DNA of 8,474 bases from JBPCRW01 sp050996405 (lineage in GTDB: Bacteria > Acidobacteriota > Blastocatellia > Pyrinomonadales > Pyrinomonadaceae). The position numbers were made by a program, and so were the translations under genes. The notes under the pieces were generated by a model. The model saw nothing but the letters and a program-made list of their open reading frames with translations, made no database searches and had not been told where the DNA came from. Below are positions 6,880 to 8,474 of this stretch, piece after piece (the stretch's first letter is position 1; the number at the start of each line of letters is the position of its first letter). The stretch is from assembly GCA_050996405.1 (NCBI GenBank), contig JBPCRW010000252.1, positions 1 to 8,474 of the forward strand, read 5' to 3'.

Positions 6880-7020
6880 CAGAAATAGATAAGGGAGGTG
6901 TGTTTATCGGTTCGGAATAGATGACAGATAATAGATTCGAGATGAAAGACGAAAGAATCTAGCAGTTATCATCTTTCATCTCGAATCTATTCCGAAACTC
7001 ACCTTCCTTTTTTATTTATG
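6880..7020. mobile_element. 141-bp hairpin MITE with IS630-type ends
   Basis: The left end (CAGAAATAGATAAGGGAGGT and on) matches the left end of the neighbouring IS630 element at about 20 of 26 positions. The right end, read inward from 7020 on the other strand (CATAAATAAAAAAGGAAGGT and on), matches it at 21 of 25. Inside lies a 20-bp perfect inverted repeat (6930-6949 with 6972-6991). A second possible arm, TTCGGAATAGAT (6911-6922), pairs with 6985-6996, so alternative hairpins can form. A TA precedes the left end (6878-6879); the matching bases on the right are TC (7021-7022), so the target duplication is imperfect. It has no coding capacity. A transposase that recognises the neighbouring IS ends could have moved it. 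Confidence 0.75.
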
Positions 7021-7063
7021 TCTAATACAGAAATTAAAAAGGCAGGTGTGTTAAGTTGATTAG

Positions 7064-7276
7064 ATGAGAAAACTTGATTTTCTTAATCTAATAGTCGAAA
7101 CCGTTGATGAACTACGAAAACGAGAAAGACGGCAAAAGGATGCGCGACTCAGATTGCGAGTTCAATTATTGCGATTGCTGAAGAGTCGGGAAACGGTCTC
7201 AATCAAAGAGGCTTGCCAGGTTTGCGGCAGTCACGCCCAAGCACGGCTACGATTTATGGAAGAAGTATCGAGATAA
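7064..7276 (+). CDS. IS630-family transposase, N-terminal part (frame 1)
   Basis: The 70-residue frame encodes the N-terminal DNA-binding part of the transposase: a basic helical segment (VDELRKRERRQKDARLRLRV) and the start of a helix-turn-helix (TVSIKEACQVCG). Family-like sequence holds up to residue 55 (position 7228). The last 15 residues are an artefact of the shifted frame, because the neighbouring frame gives the better continuation VTPKHGYDLWKKYRDKGL from 7230. Skipping the single base at 7229 restores one protein of 339 residues, the normal size for the family. The start ATG lies 36 bases inside the left end and has only a weak ribosome site. Confidence 0.75.
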   Translation: MRKLDFLNLIVETVDELRKRERRQKDARLRLRVQLLRLLKSRETVSIKEACQVCGSHAQARLRFMEEVSR

Positions 7277-7280
7277 AGGG

Positions 7281-8084
7281 TTGAGTCAGTATTTACGGCT
7301 TGACTGGAAGCCGCGCCGCTCAAAACTGAGCAATGAGCAACAAAGAAAGTTGGTGCGGAGAGCCGGCACAAATAATGGTTTTGGCTCTCAAAAAGAGGTG
7401 CGGCGTTTTGTGCGGGAGGAGTTTGATATTTCATATTCTCAAGGCGGGATTTCACTTCTTTTTAGTCGCTTGAAAATCAAGGCGAAAGTTCCGCGCCCGA
7501 GAAACAAAAAGCCGTCGCGCAACAGCAAACCGAATATAAAAAACTTTGCGGCGCGAGTAACCGACGAGGCGTTTTATTTTCAAGATGAAATGCGTTTCGG
7601 GACACGCACCGAATTAGGAAGACGTTGGACAGCCTGCGGGTATCGTCCATCGGGAGAGCAAATTATCGGTTATCAATACGGTTATTTGTCAGTGGCTTTG
7701 AATCCGGCAACCGGAGAGATGTTCGCACTTATTCTACCGGATATGACAATTGAGAGTTTTCAGGCGTTTGTTGATGAGTTCATTAAATTTATCGGAGAAC
7801 AGGCATTTGTGCGATTAATCACCGACGGGGCGGCAGCACATTGCAGCACTCGCTTGAAAATCGAAAACCAATTGAGCATCAAACATCTGCCGCCTTACTC
7901 GCCGGGGTTAAATCCGGTTGAGCGATTATTTAAAGAACTGCGAACCGTCTTAAAGAATCGCGTTTTTGAGAGTTTGCAGACGGTTGAAGAAGCAGTACTA
8001 GAAGCAATTGAGCCGTTTCTAAAAGATGGCTCACGGGTGAAAAAACTAACATTTTATGGTTGGCTGCATACCGCACCCACCTAA
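7281..8084 (+). CDS. IS630-family transposase, catalytic part (frame 2)
   Basis: This frame holds the DDE catalytic domain that cuts and joins DNA at TA sites. With numbering from the TTG at 7281, the first Asp is D102 (FYFQDEMRFG), the second is D182 (RLITDGAAAH) and the Glu is E214 in the hallmark PPYSPGLNPVERLFKEL. Before them come the rest of the helix-turn-helix region and a linker (PRPRNKKPSRNSKP). The only start codon in the open part of this frame is that TTG, which is internal to the family alignment, so the part is probably not translated alone. It depends on joining to the frame beginning at 7064. All catalytic residues are present, so only the one-base shift stands between this copy and a full transposase. 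Confidence 0.85.
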   Translation: MSQYLRLDWKPRRSKLSNEQQRKLVRRAGTNNGFGSQKEVRRFVREEFDISYSQGGISLLFSRLKIKAKVPRPRNKKPSRNSKPNIKNFAARVTDEAFYFQDEMRFGTRTELGRRWTACGYRPSGEQIIGYQYGYLSVALNPATGEMFALILPDMTIESFQAFVDEFIKFIGEQAFVRLITDGAAAHCSTRLKIENQLSIKHLPPYSPGLNPVERLFKELRTVLKNRVFESLQTVEEAVLEAIEPFLKDGSRVKKLTFYGWLHTAPT

Positions 8085-8096
8085 ATTATTTCTGTA

Positions 8097-8438
8097 TTAT
8101 TCCCAAATAATTTTCGGCTGCTCCTGCAGTCTCATCTGAAAGCCAATCCGAAAAACAAGTTTTTGTTTGAAACGACCCGCTACACTTGTTTCGCCCCAAG
8201 AAGAGTTCAGCAAATTGTTAAGGAATATCGTAAAATTGCCGAAATCTCTCAAAAAGTTCATCCGCACCTTTTTCGCCATCAGATGATCACATATCTGACT
8301 TCACAAGGACTCTCAGATAGCCAGATTCAACTGATTTCGGGACACGGAAGCAAAAAAAGTCTGGAAATCTATCAACATCTATCGCTGAAAAATGTCGAGC
8401 AGGCTTATCAAGATGCGGTTAGAGAAATTCATATATAA
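8097..8438 (+). pseudogene. Tyrosine recombinase (phage integrase family), C-terminal fragment
   Basis: The frame is open from the right TA of the IS (8097) to TAA at 8436-8438, giving 113 codons that begin LFPNNFRLLLQSHLKANPKN. It contains the second half of the catalytic domain: box II HPHLFRH with the HxxR pair, the second conserved His in LISGHGSKKS, and the nucleophile Tyr in EIYQHLSL. The N-terminal core-binding domain and the first catalytic Arg are missing. The only start codon late enough to be inside the fragment is TTG at 8163. No matching N-terminal part lies left of the IS, so insertion alone does not explain the loss; a deletion or rearrangement at the IS must have followed. The C-terminal half looks well preserved, which suggests a recent event. 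Confidence 0.82.
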
Positions 8439-8457
8439 GTCGGTAATAAGTCGGTAA
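8436..8457 (+). repeat. 11-bp tandem repeat at the recombinase stop codon
   Basis: TAAGTCGGTAA occurs twice in direct succession (8436-8446 and 8447-8457); the first copy begins with the recombinase stop codon. Direct repeats just after an integrase gene can be arm-type binding sites or part of an attachment site, but the window ends too soon to test this. Confidence 0.45.
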
Positions 8458-8474
8458 TTTGTCATTCTTTTTCA

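Larger units (their letters stand above)
7028..8094 (+). mobile_element. IS630-family insertion sequence, 1067 bp
   Basis: The ends are imperfect inverted repeats of about 28 bp. CAGAAATTAAAAAGGCAGGT at the left and, on the other strand, CAGAAATAATTTAGGTGGGT at the right agree at 19 of 28 positions over the full length. The element is flanked by TA at 7026-7027 and 8095-8096, the target duplication expected for the IS630/Tc1/mariner superfamily. It encodes one transposase in two frames; the stop codon (8082-8084) lies inside the right inverted repeat. The hairpin MITE lies 7 bases to the left and the recombinase fragment begins right after the right TA. Confidence 0.88.

Noticed and set aside
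8097..8279. Leftward 60-codon frame opposite the recombinase fragment
   Set aside because: It is antisense to the conserved recombinase catalytic motifs and has no family.
1..8474. CRISPR array, tRNA, rRNA or known riboswitch
   Set aside because: No regularly spaced repeats, cloverleaf arms with a CCA end, rRNA-like blocks or recognisable aptamer cores were seen in any spacer.

Overview
The window looks like an accessory, decaying stretch of a bacterial chromosome. It has moderate base composition, a very large secreted Asp-box (BNR/sortilin-like) protein, an IS630-family element and several broken genes. Such large BNR proteins are common in Acidobacteriota and some related soil phyla, so an acidobacterial origin (Blastocatellia-like) is my best guess. 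It is only a guess: no rRNA or tRNA is present to confirm it.

Layout, left to right. A DoxX-family membrane protein (106-627, +) is followed by a weak hairpin and a 137-bp element with perfect 17-bp inverted ends (720-856). That element abuts the truncated 3' end of an alpha/beta-hydrolase pseudogene (857-1242, -). Next is a FAD-dependent aromatic-ring hydroxylase-like gene (1387-2430, -) whose frame is intact but which lacks a large internal block of the family fold. A 614-bp non-coding stretch (2431-3044) carries a near-consensus sigma70 promoter and, about 300 bases on, a good Shine-Dalgarno sequence, both pointing right but with no recognisable gene behind them. The dominant gene is a 1149-residue secreted Asp-box protein (3045-6494, -), with a plausible promoter in its upstream spacer.

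The right end is a pile-up of mobile DNA. A remnant of a sigma54-dependent regulator (about 6705-6877, +) is cut by a 141-bp hairpin MITE (6880-7020). The MITE's ends match those of the IS630-family element that sits 7 bases further on (7028-8094, TA duplications at 7026-7027 and 8095-8096). The transposase of that element is split by one extra base. Directly after the right TA begins the C-terminal third of a tyrosine recombinase (8097-8438), with an 11-bp tandem repeat starting at its stop codon.

The intact genes (DoxX, the Asp-box protein) do not form an obvious operon or shared pathway; they lie on different strands and are separated by debris. The main story is erosion by small inverted-repeat elements: three gene remnants end at the boundary of a mobile element, and the MITE/IS630 pair gives a likely autonomous/non-autonomous partnership. 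I see no convincing undescribed defence or biosynthetic system here.
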